Shown: piece after piece, positions 51,385 through 60,175 of the stretch | How positions within the stretch are numbered: position 1 is the first letter of the stretch | Layout of the letters: each line of letters begins with the position of its first letter | NCBI GenBank assembly: GCA_937952975.1 | Contig: CALFXX010000020.1 | Span: forward strand, 1 to 63,178 | DNA: 63,178 bases | Source of the DNA: an uncultured Alcaligenaceae bacterium | GTDB taxonomy: Bacteria; Pseudomonadota; Gammaproteobacteria; Burkholderiales; Burkholderiaceae_B | Reading direction: 5' to 3' | The notes under the pieces: model-generated | Told to the model about the DNA's origin: nothing | The model's database searches: none | What the model saw: only the letters and a program-made list of their open reading frames with translations | Translations under genes and position numbers: made by a program

Positions 51385-52842
51385 ATGATGCCCTTACCGT
51401 TAAATCAGCCGACGGATATTCTTGAGGCCTCAATTACAGAAGTGGGTGCGCGCTTAAGGCGCAAAGAGTTAACAGCTGAAGAGTTGACTCGACACGCACT
51501 CGACCGCGCGGTAAAGACACAACCGATGCTCAATGCGTTTATCGATATCTGGGCGGAAAGCGCGATCTCGCAGGCAAAACAGCTAGACCTCGAGGCCGCT
51601 TCAGGAAAATGGCGGGGGCCGCTACATGGTATTCCTCTGGCACACAAAGACTGCTTCGAGCGACAGGGCTTACCCATGACGGTTGGGTCAAAAGTGACAG
51701 GCACGGATCTGGGCCGCGTGACTGCCACTACGCTACAGAGGCTAAGCGAAGCCGGCGCGGTAGATTTGGGCCCGCTCAATATGAATGAAATGGTGGCCGG
51801 GCCAACCGGGCAAAATCCGCACTTCGGTGATTGTCGTAATAGCTGGGATCTAGAGCGTATTTCTGGTGGATCGTCGAGCGGTTCGGGTGCGGCGGTGGGG
51901 GCTGGGGTCATCTACGGTGCGCTCGCCTCGGATACGGGCGGTTCAACGCGCTTGCCCGCATCGATGAATGGACTGTTTGGCTTGAAGGGTACCTACGGCC
52001 GTGTTTCTCGAGCCGGTTGTTTTCCAAGAGCATTTTCACTGGATTGTGTGGGCCCCATTGCGCGTTCGGCTCAAGACTGCGCCATCTTGCTACAGGTTTT
52101 AGCAGGCTGGGATCCACGCGATGCTTCTAGCCTTGAGGCACCCGTGCCCAACTATCTCTCGGCCATCGAGACCGCAGGTCGCGCAAGCCGCTGGGCCGTG
52201 TTGGAAGGAATCGCTCCCTGTCATCCAGACATTACCGAGGTCTTTGAGTCATTCATCGAAGTGATTCAAACAAGATACGGTCAGGTCGGTCGGGTGCAGT
52301 CGAACCAGATTGCCACGTGTTATGCCATGGCGGATGTTTTTTCAAAAGTTGAAGCTGCGACCTTGCACGGCCACTGGATGCGCGAGCGACGCGATCTCTA
52401 TTCGCAAGCTGTTTTTTCTAGAACAGAGCCTGGTTTGCATGTGCCCGCGGTACGCTACTTAGAGGCGCTTCAGATGCGCGCCAAAATACTGCACGAGTTT
52501 TTGCATGGCACGATGCAAGATCTCGACGTGCTGGTTTGCCCGACTATGCCGATACCCGTTCCGACGCATGAAGAAGCGGATGTCGAAACCCCTGGCAAGG
52601 TCTTTGGCGTGGTCACTGCGTTAACACCACTAGTGCGTCCCTTTAATTATTTAGGGCTTCCCTCGCTCACGATGCCCATTGGCGTCGATCGTGCAGGGAT
52701 GCCGATTGGTGCTCAACTTGTCGGTCGGCCCTTTGCAGAGGCTCGGCTGTTGTCGGTCGCCCACCAGTTATCAAAAGATATCGCTTGGGATCGTTTGGCC
52801 AACATGAAAAAAGCGCAAGCGCGTAAGGTAGAAAATCGATGA
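51385..52842 (+). CDS. Amidase-signature family hydrolase
   Basis: A 485-residue amidase with the complete Ser-cisSer-Lys triad: K88 (LAHKDCF), S163 in 'ISGGSSSGSGAAVGAG', and nucleophile S187 (DTGGSTRLPAS). The size is that of GatA or AtzE rather than fatty-acid-amide enzymes. A role in tRNA-dependent amidation is unlikely, as gatB is absent and the context is catabolic. It would hydrolyse a small amide brought in by the Bug protein. The 3' end overlaps the cysteine hydrolase start by ATGA, so the two are translationally coupled and probably act in sequence. Confidence 0.9.
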   Translation: MMPLPLNQPTDILEASITEVGARLRRKELTAEELTRHALDRAVKTQPMLNAFIDIWAESAISQAKQLDLEAASGKWRGPLHGIPLAHKDCFERQGLPMTVGSKVTGTDLGRVTATTLQRLSEAGAVDLGPLNMNEMVAGPTGQNPHFGDCRNSWDLERISGGSSSGSGAAVGAGVIYGALASDTGGSTRLPASMNGLFGLKGTYGRVSRAGCFPRAFSLDCVGPIARSAQDCAILLQVLAGWDPRDASSLEAPVPNYLSAIETAGRASRWAVLEGIAPCHPDITEVFESFIEVIQTRYGQVGRVQSNQIATCYAMADVFSKVEAATLHGHWMRERRDLYSQAVFSRTEPGLHVPAVRYLEALQMRAKILHEFLHGTMQDLDVLVCPTMPIPVPTHEEADVETPGKVFGVVTALTPLVRPFNYLGLPSLTMPIGVDRAGMPIGAQLVGRPFAEARLLSVAHQLSKDIAWDRLANMKKAQARKVENR

Positions 52843-53552
52843 GCAGGCTTTGGGATCAATTTTTAACAGAAGCGGATAAAGCGGTACTTGCTCGTGGAAA
52901 ATTCGGTCGCCGCATGGGGTTTGGACAACAGCCCGTAGTCTTAGTGATCGATGCCCAGCGTTACATGGTTGGTGAACCAGAAGACGAAAAAAATTGGCCG
53001 TCAAGCTGTGGTGAAGTCGGTCGCGAGGCGATGCGACACATCGCGCAGGTTGTACGTACAGCCCAACAGGCAGAGGTGCCCTGTATCTTTACGCGGTTTG
53101 AAATCGATCCCTCAGGTGTGGATATGGGCGTCTACCGTCGAAAGAGGGATTTGCTTGAGTCGGACAGATGGTGTTTGGCAGGGAGTTTGGGGGCAGAACT
53201 TTCACCACAACTGGTGCCGGCAGCGCGTGACCTTGTCTTTGTTAAAAAGAAACCAAGCGGTTTTCACGGCACACCTTTGTTAGGTTATTTGATAGACCGT
53301 GGTATCGATACTGTGATCGTTGTAGGTGGGGCAACAAGTAATTGTATTCGCGCAACCGTTTTCGATTGTGCGTCATATAACTATCGTGCGATCGTGCCGC
53401 AAGAAGCTGTTTTTGATCGCATTCCAATTTCACATGCGATCTCGCTTTTTGATATGGACCGCCAGTTTGCAGATGTTCTGCCAACTCCCGAGGTGATTGA
53501 GTATCTGTTAGCGTGTCGCGGTGGCCGTTTCGAAGCGGGCAAAAGTATTTAA
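52839..53552 (+). CDS. Isochorismatase-like cysteine hydrolase (N-carbamoylsarcosine amidase type)
   Basis: A 237-residue hydrolase with the Asp-Lys-Cys triad: D38 (VLVIDAQRYM), a lysine in 'VFVKKKPSGF' (136-138), and C169 in 'GGATSNCIRATVFD'. The cis-peptide-bearing 'GGATSNC' and the following 'SYNYRAIVPQEAVFDR' resemble N-carbamoylsarcosine amidohydrolase more than biuret or nicotinamide hydrolases. It should cleave a carbamoyl or simple amide group, releasing ammonia. It overlaps the amidase gene by four bases and ends the operon. Confidence 0.85.
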   Translation: MSRLWDQFLTEADKAVLARGKFGRRMGFGQQPVVLVIDAQRYMVGEPEDEKNWPSSCGEVGREAMRHIAQVVRTAQQAEVPCIFTRFEIDPSGVDMGVYRRKRDLLESDRWCLAGSLGAELSPQLVPAARDLVFVKKKPSGFHGTPLLGYLIDRGIDTVIVVGGATSNCIRATVFDCASYNYRAIVPQEAVFDRIPISHAISLFDMDRQFADVLPTPEVIEYLLACRGGRFEAGKSI

Positions 53553-53618
53553 GGATTTGGGGTCGGACGGCGCGTGAGGTGTCAGGCCGAGAGTGCTCGT
53601 CAAATATGAGCTCGGCTC

Positions 53619-53834
53619 TTAAGCTGGCAGATACCGCGCCACATAAAACACGCCAGTAAACGCCATACCAACCACGACAGTCATCCAGCTAATCATTTTC
53701 CAGGTGCACGAGGTAATTTCGTGATGGATGGTTTTGGTGAGTTTGAGCTCCATATATTTGAGATCTTCTTTTGTTGCAAGTGTTGGGATAACGGTGTCAA
53801 AGCGTGTTTCGAGCATTGTCATTCTTGTTTCCAT
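53619..53834 (-). CDS. Small coiled-coil single-pass membrane protein, copy A
   Basis: A 71-residue protein of unrecognised function. Residues 1-40 predict a short coiled coil containing 'ETRFDTVIPTLATKEDL', then 'TWKMISWMTVVVGMAFTGVFYVAR' in outline forms one membrane helix, with a short polar end. It is about 80 percent identical at DNA level to the next gene upstream (53894-54145), a tandem duplicate on the same strand. A related protein is encoded at 56126. The layout resembles holin-accessory or membrane-tethered oligomer proteins, but I cannot assign it. Confidence 0.65.
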   Translation of the reverse strand: METRMTMLETRFDTVIPTLATKEDLKYMELKLTKTIHHEITSCTWKMISWMTVVVGMAFTGVFYVARYLPA

Positions 53835-53893
53835 TAAGCCATCCTAGACGTTGCGACTCGTTGATATTTAAGCTTTTGAATTAAGTTTTGCCG

Positions 53894-54145
53894 CTAAGCC
53901 GGCAGGTATCTTGCGACATAAAACACACCAGTAAAGGCCATGCCCACTACGGCGGTCATCCAGCTAATCATTTTCCAGGTGAACGAAGTGATTTCGTGAT
54001 GGATGGTTTTGGTGAGTTTGAACTCCATGCTTGTCAGTTTGAGCTCTACACTTTTGAGATCTTCTTTGGTGGCTAGTGTCGGAAGAATCGTGTCAAAGCG
54101 AGTTTCTTGCATCGTCATCGTGGTTTCTATTGGGTTATCCTTCAT
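53894..54145 (-). CDS. Small coiled-coil single-pass membrane protein, copy B
   Basis: An 83-residue paralog of copy A. It matches copy A from 'ETRFDT' to the identical C-terminus 'FTGVFYVARYLPA', but carries seven extra residues in the coiled coil ('SVELKLTSMEFKLTK' against 'YMELKLTK'). Seven residues is one heptad. I place the start at ATG 54145; a TTG at 54190 would add 15 residues, and the ATG used by copy A is ATA here. It is divergent from the Bug gene at 54256. Function unknown. Confidence 0.6.
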   Translation of the reverse strand: MKDNPIETTMTMQETRFDTILPTLATKEDLKSVELKLTSMEFKLTKTIHHEITSFTWKMISWMTAVVGMAFTGVFYVARYLPA

Positions 54146-54255
54146 GCCACGGCGGTTCGGCATTTTAGGATTTTGGGTCTCTTTTACCAAGGGTACGGGA
54201 TCGATTTGTCTATTAGCAATCCTCCTATTACATTTGCTTACACTTTAAGAAAACA

Positions 54256-55317
54256 ATGAAAAATTCAAATATAAAAAATTCGATTATTCGTAAGGTGTCT
54301 GCAGCGCTTCTCGCGACTATGTTTGCGGGCTGTCTTTCTACGTCAGCATTCGCGCAGACGGCCCTTTGGCCGAGTCGCCCCATAAAGATGGTGATCCCGT
54401 TTGGCGCGGGTGGTGGCACCGACGTGATTGGTCGGTTTTTGGCGCAAAAATTATCTGAAGGTCTGGGTCAGACCGTGGTGGTTGAAACCCGTCCGGGAGC
54501 AGGCGGCAGTCTTGGTAGTGCTGAGGTTGCACGCGCGCCGGCTGACGGTTACACAATATTGTTGGGTTCTAGCTCAACGCATGGCATCAACCCCGGCATG
54601 TATGCCAAGCTTCCGTATGACCCGATCAAAGATTTTGAACCGATCGGTTTGATCGCGACCAATTTGTTTGTGATGTCTGTACCTAAAGACTCACAGGCAC
54701 AAACTGTAGCCGACTTGGTGAGGCTTTCGCAGGCCTCACCTGGGCAGTACGATTATGCGTCATCCGGAAACGGCACCACGAGCCATTTGGCTGCTGCTTT
54801 GTTTGTTTCGATGTCTGGTGCCAAGCTCACGCACATTCCTTATAAAAGTAATGTGCCGGGCTTAACTGATTTGATGGCAGGCCGTGTGGCGATGATGTTC
54901 GACAACATCACTGCGATGCAACGGCAGATTAGCGCCGGAACAATCCGCCCACTTGCTACAACAGGTTTGAAGCGGACGACGGTATTAAACGACGTACCCA
55001 CTTTAGACGAGGCGGGCGTTAAGGGCTATGACTTAAGAGGGTGGTTTTGTTTGCTTGCGCCGGCCGGCACCCCTAAAGAAATCGTATTGAAGCTCAATCA
55101 AGAGCTAGTCAGAGTGATTACGATGCCCGAGGTGGCAGAAAAATTGATTTCTTTGGGCGCAGATCCTGAAACAAGTACACCGCAAGAACTTAAAACATTA
55201 ATTGCCTCTGAAATTGTGAAATATAAAAACATTATCGATCTCGCTGGTGCCAAGGTAGAGGTGAATACAGTCTTTTGCGGCGTCATCATCTCCACAACAT
55301 CCATTATTCTCAATTAG
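54256..55317 (+). CDS. Bug-family substrate-binding protein (5 of 6) with extended C-terminus
   Basis: A 353-residue periplasmic protein with a signal peptide ending SAFAQ (about residue 34). Signatures: 'RPIKMVIPFGAGGGTDVIGR', 'VVETRPGAGGSLGSAEVA', 'HIPYKSNVPGLTDLMAGR' and 'PTLDEAGVKGYDLRGWFCLL'. Other family members here stop right after AG(I/A)KAE-like ends. This one runs on for 18 hydrophobic residues after AGAKVE, as if the normal stop was lost. A DUF1345 gene follows after 12 nt and is likely cotranscribed. Confidence 0.9.
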   Translation: MKNSNIKNSIIRKVSAALLATMFAGCLSTSAFAQTALWPSRPIKMVIPFGAGGGTDVIGRFLAQKLSEGLGQTVVVETRPGAGGSLGSAEVARAPADGYTILLGSSSTHGINPGMYAKLPYDPIKDFEPIGLIATNLFVMSVPKDSQAQTVADLVRLSQASPGQYDYASSGNGTTSHLAAALFVSMSGAKLTHIPYKSNVPGLTDLMAGRVAMMFDNITAMQRQISAGTIRPLATTGLKRTTVLNDVPTLDEAGVKGYDLRGWFCLLAPAGTPKEIVLKLNQELVRVITMPEVAEKLISLGADPETSTPQELKTLIASEIVKYKNIIDLAGAKVEVNTVFCGVIISTTSIILN

Positions 55318-55329
55318 GCGGCGTGTCAT

Positions 55330-56016
55330 ATGTCTGAACGATCAAGCGGCAACCCCGTAGTCGTAATCTACAAGGCGATCAGAAGTCGTCCGCTGCTGGC
55401 GATCAGTGCGTTCGCCGGTTTGATTGCTGCAATGGTGCTGCCTATTGCGGTGCAGACCGGAGCTTGGGTGCGCTTGATCGTCGGCTGGAATATTGGTTCG
55501 GTGTTGTATTTAGCTTTGATTATGACGCTAATGACCAGGGCAAACCCAGACGATATTCGAGCACGAGCTCTACGCCAAAACGACGGTAAGCGTGTGATTT
55601 TGCTGATGGCGGTTGTATCGGCTTTTGTGTGCTTGGGTTCAATTGTTGAGTTGCTGGCGATCGCAAAAGACTTGCAAGGTTTTCATCGACTTTGGCATAT
55701 TGCTTTGGCCGTGTTAACCGTACTCACCTCTTGGGTGTTCACGCAATTTATGTTTGCGACGCATTACGCGCACGAATACTATTCAGCGCTGTCACTTGGA
55801 CTTGAACCTGGCTTGCAGTTTCCGGGTTCTACCTCACCTGATTATCTTGATTTTGTTTATTTCGCTTGTGTGATTGGTACATCGGGCCAAACGGCTGACG
55901 TCAGCGTGTCGAGCAAGCCGATGCGTCGGGTCAGCTTGACTCATTGCGTACTCGCGTTTTTTTTCAACACTACCTTAATTGCGTTGACAATCAACATTGC
56001 TGCGAGTTTGATCTAG
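55330..56016 (+). CDS. DUF1345 family membrane protein
   Basis: A 228-residue integral membrane protein with about five helices and the DUF1345 signature 'FMFATHYAHEYY', plus 'PDYLDFVYFACVIGTSGQTADV' in outline. The conserved His, Tyr and Glu residues in the membrane suggest a channel or enzyme, but the family has no established function that I know. 'GTSGQTADVSVSSKPMRR' recalls the selectivity region of two-pore channels, which is only a resemblance. It follows a Bug gene by 12 nt. Confidence 0.85.
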   Translation: MSERSSGNPVVVIYKAIRSRPLLAISAFAGLIAAMVLPIAVQTGAWVRLIVGWNIGSVLYLALIMTLMTRANPDDIRARALRQNDGKRVILLMAVVSAFVCLGSIVELLAIAKDLQGFHRLWHIALAVLTVLTSWVFTQFMFATHYAHEYYSALSLGLEPGLQFPGSTSPDYLDFVYFACVIGTSGQTADVSVSSKPMRRVSLTHCVLAFFFNTTLIALTINIAASLI

Positions 56017-56125
56017 TGACGGTAACAAATTGTTACGCTTTTATTTTTGTTGCTTAGCTTAAAAATTCTTGTAGGTACGATTAGAACTTGAGATAATTTC
56101 TGCGTCGCACTTAGGGAGTTGTTTG

Positions 56126-56323
56126 ATGGAAGCTAGAATTATTGCGTTAGAAGAGTTTGCTGTCGAGGCGCGTGATCGTCTCGCACGCATTGAGACTCGG
56201 TTGGATACGTTTGCAACTAAGGCAGACCTCCATCGCGAGCTGCACGGTATGACCTGGCGGCTCTTTGGCGGAGCCTCAGCCTTGGTCGGTATCGTCTATT
56301 GGATCGCTCGCAATATTCACTAA
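56126..56323 (+). CDS. Small coiled-coil single-pass membrane protein, third paralog
   Basis: A 65-residue protein with the same plan as the two copies near 54 kb: coiled coil 'RLARIETRLDTFATKADL', a tryptophan step 'MTWRLFGG', one membrane helix and a 'YWIAR' end. The shared outline is ETRxDTxATKxDL-TW-helix-YxAR. AGGGAG seven bases before ATG 56126 is a strong ribosome-binding site; an upstream TTG is less likely. It stands alone. The following 56324-56849 region contains no large gene. Confidence 0.65.
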   Translation: MEARIIALEEFAVEARDRLARIETRLDTFATKADLHRELHGMTWRLFGGASALVGIVYWIARNIH

Positions 56324-56393
56324 TATCTTTGACTGCGCTGTCATTGCATGCCAGCGCACGTCTAGCGTCACCGCCGTCTAGCTTCTGCTCAAC

Positions 56394-56471
56394 CTATTTT
56401 GCAATTGCGCAGTGCCCACCGCTCGAGACCTTGCCAGAGCCTGCCGCGATCAACGGTGGTTCTTGACTCAC
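56394..56471 (-). CDS. Candidate 25-residue small protein with strong ribosome-binding site
   Basis: A GTG-started frame of 25 codons ending GGHCAIAK. AAGGA lies five bases before the GTG. Upstream (about 56484-56510) is an AT-rich segment containing TTTCTTTTGGTTATATGAG, which looks like a promoter or activator site, perhaps of the CysB type. The peptide has one cysteine, a Gly-Ser-Gly-Lys run and no membrane segment. I do not recognise it. It may be a regulatory leader or a remnant. The rest of 56324-56849 shows nothing I can support. Confidence 0.35.
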   Translation of the reverse strand: MSQEPPLIAAGSGKVSSGGHCAIAK

Positions 56472-56849
56472 ATCTATCCTTCTTCTCATATAACCAAAAG
56501 AAATATAGAATTGAGGAAATGTGTTTGATTTGTTGTAAAAGATAATGGGGTTTTTTTGGAGGCTGCGACGTTCTTTTCTGTGGTGCGCAATGCGCGTTGT
56601 CTATTTCACGCAAGAGTGCCGGCATAGTTGCAAGCTTTTGAGGTGAGTGAAAATTTCCTTCCGTGAGGCTGTATCGTACATGCATGGATATTGAAATCCC
56701 GCAGAAGCTAATGACCTTACTTCCTATACAACAAGCGGCTGTTGGACTCAGTTGTTCTTTACTTGATCGCTGTATTGGGCCTGCCGTTCGACCGTTGTAC
56801 GACCCTAGATTTCGTCGCCGTGTCTTCCGTAGCGATAACCTTTGAACAC

Positions 56850-58733
56850 ATGATTCCGTCGTTATTTCTGTTTCTTGCTGCTACGGTGTCGCTACTGTTG
56901 GTGATGAGTGTGGCGTTACTGTTTCGGATGCGCAATCGCGCGCGAAAACTTGAAGCGGTCGTCAGTGAGGCCAATCGTAACCGCTTTGAGCTGCTGGGTA
57001 AAAATGATTTACTCACCGCCGACATCGACAGGTGCCAAGCGCTTGTGCATGCGTTGCGCGCCAGCGAAGAGCGCTATCGCACCTACATCGAACACGCGCC
57101 GGTGGGGATTTTTGTTACCCGGACTGACGGTGGCTTTGCGCTCGTGAACCCCGCGGTCAGCCTGATGACTGGATTTTCTAAGAGCGAACTGCATACGATG
57201 AGGCTTGCAGACCTGTTTTCTGCAGGTAATTCTCAAGAGTCAGCTCATTTTTTTGAAAGTATTCACACAGACAGTTCGAGTGAAAAAGAGCTGACCTTGC
57301 GTAAAAAGGACGGCTCGGATTTTCTTTCATACATACGTGCAATTGCGGTGCCTGGCGATTGTGTCATGGGATTTTGCATGGATATTACCGAGCGTAAAAG
57401 GGCGGAAGAGAAGATTTATAGCCTCGCCTTTTTCGACGCTCTGACTGCGTTGCCGAACCGTCGTCGCTTACTTGACAAGCTGCGGCAGGCGACTGCGAGT
57501 GGTGTACAAGAGCACGATTTAGGTGCCTTGCTCATGATGGATTTGGATTATTTTAAGAATTTGAACGATACACTTGGGCATGACGTGGGTGACCTCTTGT
57601 TGAAACAAGTGGGTCGCCGTCTGATGGATTGCGTGCGTCCTGATGATACGGTCTCAAGAGTCGGGGGTGACGAGTTTGTCATCATTCTTGAAAAGCTTGG
57701 CAAGGATGTTGCTACTGCCACGAAGCGTGCGCACGAATTAGTGAAAAAAATTCACGCTGCGGTTTCACAACTATATCCTCTAGTGCCCGGCCGACCTGAT
57801 TACTACATCACTTCAAGTATTGGCCTGACGCTCTTTGGTGAGCAAGATAGCTCGATTGAAGCATTGCTCAAAAAGGCAGATTTGGCGCTTTACGCAGCAA
57901 AGAAAGGCGGTCGAAATACTTACCGTTTTTTCAACCCTGAGATGCAGGCCTCGATTGATGATAGTACCTCGCTGGTCGATGCCTTAAGGCGTGCTCTGCA
58001 TAATGATGAATTCACGTTGTACTACCAGCCGCAGGTGAACTCAGTCGGGCGGGTGGTGGGTGCTGAAGCGCTGTTGCGCTGGACGCCTCCAAACGCTGCA
58101 ATTATTTCGCCGTTGACGTTTATTGCGGCAGCGGAAGAGAGTGGTTTGATTGTGCCGATTGGTGATTGGGTCATTGAGCAGGGTTTCAAGCAACTCAAGC
58201 GTTGGCAGCAGCACTCCGCAACAAGCGGGCTAAAGTTATCAATCAACGTCAGTGCCGATCAATTTCATCAAGCTGATTTTGTAGCCAAAATCTTCAACGG
58301 GATCGAGCGCTTTAATATCGACCCTAAGTGCATCACGCTCGAGTTGACAGAGAGTGCCGTTTTACAGCGAGTCGATCAAGCAATTGAAAAAATGCTTGAG
58401 CTTAAGAGCCGTGGCGTGAGCTTTTCTTTAGATGACTTTGGAACAGGGTATTCTTCATTATCTTATTTGAAGCTCTTGCCTCTTGATCAAGTCAAAATCG
58501 ACAGTTCGTTTGTGCGAGACATTTCGTTTGACCCGGACGACGCGTCCATTGTGCGAGCGATTTTGGCGATGAGCGGCTCATTAGGCTTAAGTGTCATCGC
58601 CGAGGGCGTCGAGACGCAGGTGCAGCGTGAATTCCTGTTTGACCATGGCTGCCTGCATTATCAGGGCTATTTATTTGGTAAGCCTGTGCCGATCGAAAGC
58701 TTTGACGCAGACGCTTTAGCACCGATCGCTTAG
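56850..58733 (+). CDS. PAS-GGDEF-EAL cyclic-di-GMP signalling protein
   Basis: A 627-residue membrane-anchored regulator. One membrane helix lies at about residues 4-26, a short coiled coil follows, then a PAS domain (about 75-190, 'YRTYIEHAPVGIFVTRTDGG'), a diguanylate cyclase domain with intact GGDEF at 272-276, and a phosphodiesterase domain with intact EALLR at 406-410 and 'DDFGTGYSSLSYLKLLP'. Both catalytic halves look active, so net direction depends on the PAS input. The start is uncertain: ATG 56850 is used, but a TTG at 56742 in frame would add a second hydrophobic segment. Its stop overlaps the convergent MmgE/PrpD gene by four bases. Confidence 0.9.
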   Translation: MIPSLFLFLAATVSLLLVMSVALLFRMRNRARKLEAVVSEANRNRFELLGKNDLLTADIDRCQALVHALRASEERYRTYIEHAPVGIFVTRTDGGFALVNPAVSLMTGFSKSELHTMRLADLFSAGNSQESAHFFESIHTDSSSEKELTLRKKDGSDFLSYIRAIAVPGDCVMGFCMDITERKRAEEKIYSLAFFDALTALPNRRRLLDKLRQATASGVQEHDLGALLMMDLDYFKNLNDTLGHDVGDLLLKQVGRRLMDCVRPDDTVSRVGGDEFVIILEKLGKDVATATKRAHELVKKIHAAVSQLYPLVPGRPDYYITSSIGLTLFGEQDSSIEALLKKADLALYAAKKGGRNTYRFFNPEMQASIDDSTSLVDALRRALHNDEFTLYYQPQVNSVGRVVGAEALLRWTPPNAAIISPLTFIAAAEESGLIVPIGDWVIEQGFKQLKRWQQHSATSGLKLSINVSADQFHQADFVAKIFNGIERFNIDPKCITLELTESAVLQRVDQAIEKMLELKSRGVSFSLDDFGTGYSSLSYLKLLPLDQVKIDSSFVRDISFDPDDASIVRAILAMSGSLGLSVIAEGVETQVQREFLFDHGCLHYQGYLFGKPVPIESFDADALAPIA

Positions 58734-60145
58734 GCTGCTGCAGCGATGTCTTTGAGCACCGCCCGAACGGATTTGCCGCGCGCCTTTTGTAAGATCTCTA
58801 AGGTTGCAGCCGCTTGCGTCTCTGTCAATTTGAGCTGAGCGTTCGCTAAAAACTTTTCTTTAATATCGTTTGCTGACATGGCGCGCTCGCCTGCGCCTTT
58901 ATTGATCGGCACATCATGACTGAGCGTCGTGCCATCCTTAAACTTGACGATGACGCCGCCTGAAAAGTACTTTGGAAACTGCGAGTCAGGGTCTGCCTGA
59001 CAAAACACTTGTCTCGTTAAGGTCTGCACCGACTTATCCGCAAGTGCGTTGGCGGTAAGCTCTTTTAAGCCAAACCTTCCTTTGAGTAAGCCCATTGCCA
59101 CACAAAACTGCGCACTAAATTTTGCCTCATAGTCTGTGGTGACTTTTTGTTTGGCTTCAGGGGGTTCTGCCACAATGTGAAGTGTTGGCTCTGGTAGCAG
59201 GGCGATCACTTCCACGATTTCGTTTAGGCGCCCAGCAACTTGACCGCTTAGCACGATAGCCGCCTCAGTACAGCCGTGACTGAAATGACAGATCGGATAG
59301 GGTTTGATCGCCGTTTCTAACATGCGCCATTCATGCCCAAATGTATCGACCAAGAGTCCAGGTAAGGGCTGGGTGTCATGCAAATGGGTGTCATACAAAC
59401 CAAAACGCGCTTCGTAGGGACGAGTGGGTGCAACGAATCCTGTTTGCACCATATACGCTGAAGTAATCCCCGCTAAAGCTCCCCAGCCCGGATGCATGCG
59501 TTTGGTCCAGGCGCCTTCTTCTAAAAATGCTTGAACGCCTGAGGTGGTGCTCGCGGCAACCCCTTGCGCGGCGCATAGTTGTTCTGGGCCGAGGCCCATA
59601 AGTTTGCCGGCTACAACCGCCGAACTGAAGTGCGACACGATCCCTGTCGCATGAAATCCAACATGGTGAAAGCCGCCTTGCACCGAAGCACCAAGCCGAA
59701 TAGAGACCTCCATCCCTAAAATGTAGGCGCACAGCATATCGTCCCAACTGGCGTCGAGGTGTTCGGCCATTGCCAGCGCAGCAGGCAGGCTCGCAACCGA
59801 GGCGTGAATGATGCTGGCCAGGTGCGTGTCATCAAAATCCAGGCCGTGCATAAGCAAACCATTAGCGAAGGCGGCGTCGCGTGCGGCAAGCTTGCGGTCT
59901 GAGCCGATCACAAAACAATCTCCTGGGCCTGCAGCAGCAAAGATGCCCGCTAATGAGGGTTTAGCAAAGTCTTGTGCATACGAGGCCAAGGCGAGGCCCA
60001 GCGTATCGAGCAAATGAAGCTCTGCTTTAGCAAAGGTTTCGGGTGGCAGGCTGTTGGCGTTGCACTCAAAGGCGCGTTGGGCGATACGTTGAGCAAGGCT
60101 TTGCTCGGACACCTTTGCCGTGGTGTGGTGATGTTCGGTGCTCAT
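58730..60145 (-). CDS. MmgE/PrpD family protein
   Basis: A 471-residue protein of the 2-methylcitrate dehydratase / cis-aconitate decarboxylase superfamily. Family markers: 'LLDTLGLALASYAQDF', 'FANGLLMHGLDFDDTHLASI', 'GVAASTTSGVQAFLEEGAW' and 'RMHPGWGALAGI'. Members dehydrate or decarboxylate tricarboxylic or related acids. No prpB or prpC is present, so this is not the propionate pathway. It lies 30 nt downstream of a polysaccharide-deacetylase-like gene on the same strand; together they may degrade a ureide or hydroxy-acid (inference). Confidence 0.88.
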   Translation of the reverse strand: MSTEHHHTTAKVSEQSLAQRIAQRAFECNANSLPPETFAKAELHLLDTLGLALASYAQDFAKPSLAGIFAAAGPGDCFVIGSDRKLAARDAAFANGLLMHGLDFDDTHLASIIHASVASLPAALAMAEHLDASWDDMLCAYILGMEVSIRLGASVQGGFHHVGFHATGIVSHFSSAVVAGKLMGLGPEQLCAAQGVAASTTSGVQAFLEEGAWTKRMHPGWGALAGITSAYMVQTGFVAPTRPYEARFGLYDTHLHDTQPLPGLLVDTFGHEWRMLETAIKPYPICHFSHGCTEAAIVLSGQVAGRLNEIVEVIALLPEPTLHIVAEPPEAKQKVTTDYEAKFSAQFCVAMGLLKGRFGLKELTANALADKSVQTLTRQVFCQADPDSQFPKYFSGGVIVKFKDGTTLSHDVPINKGAGERAMSANDIKEKFLANAQLKLTETQAAATLEILQKARGKSVRAVLKDIAAAA

Positions 60146-60175
60146 TGCAAATCCTGTTGTTGTTTTTTTGTTTTG

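Noticed and set aside
56389..56685. 98-residue minus-strand frame in the gap before the GGDEF-EAL gene
   Set aside because: Composition is erratic, there is no ribosome-binding site, and no motif was recognised; the smaller 25-codon frame has better support.
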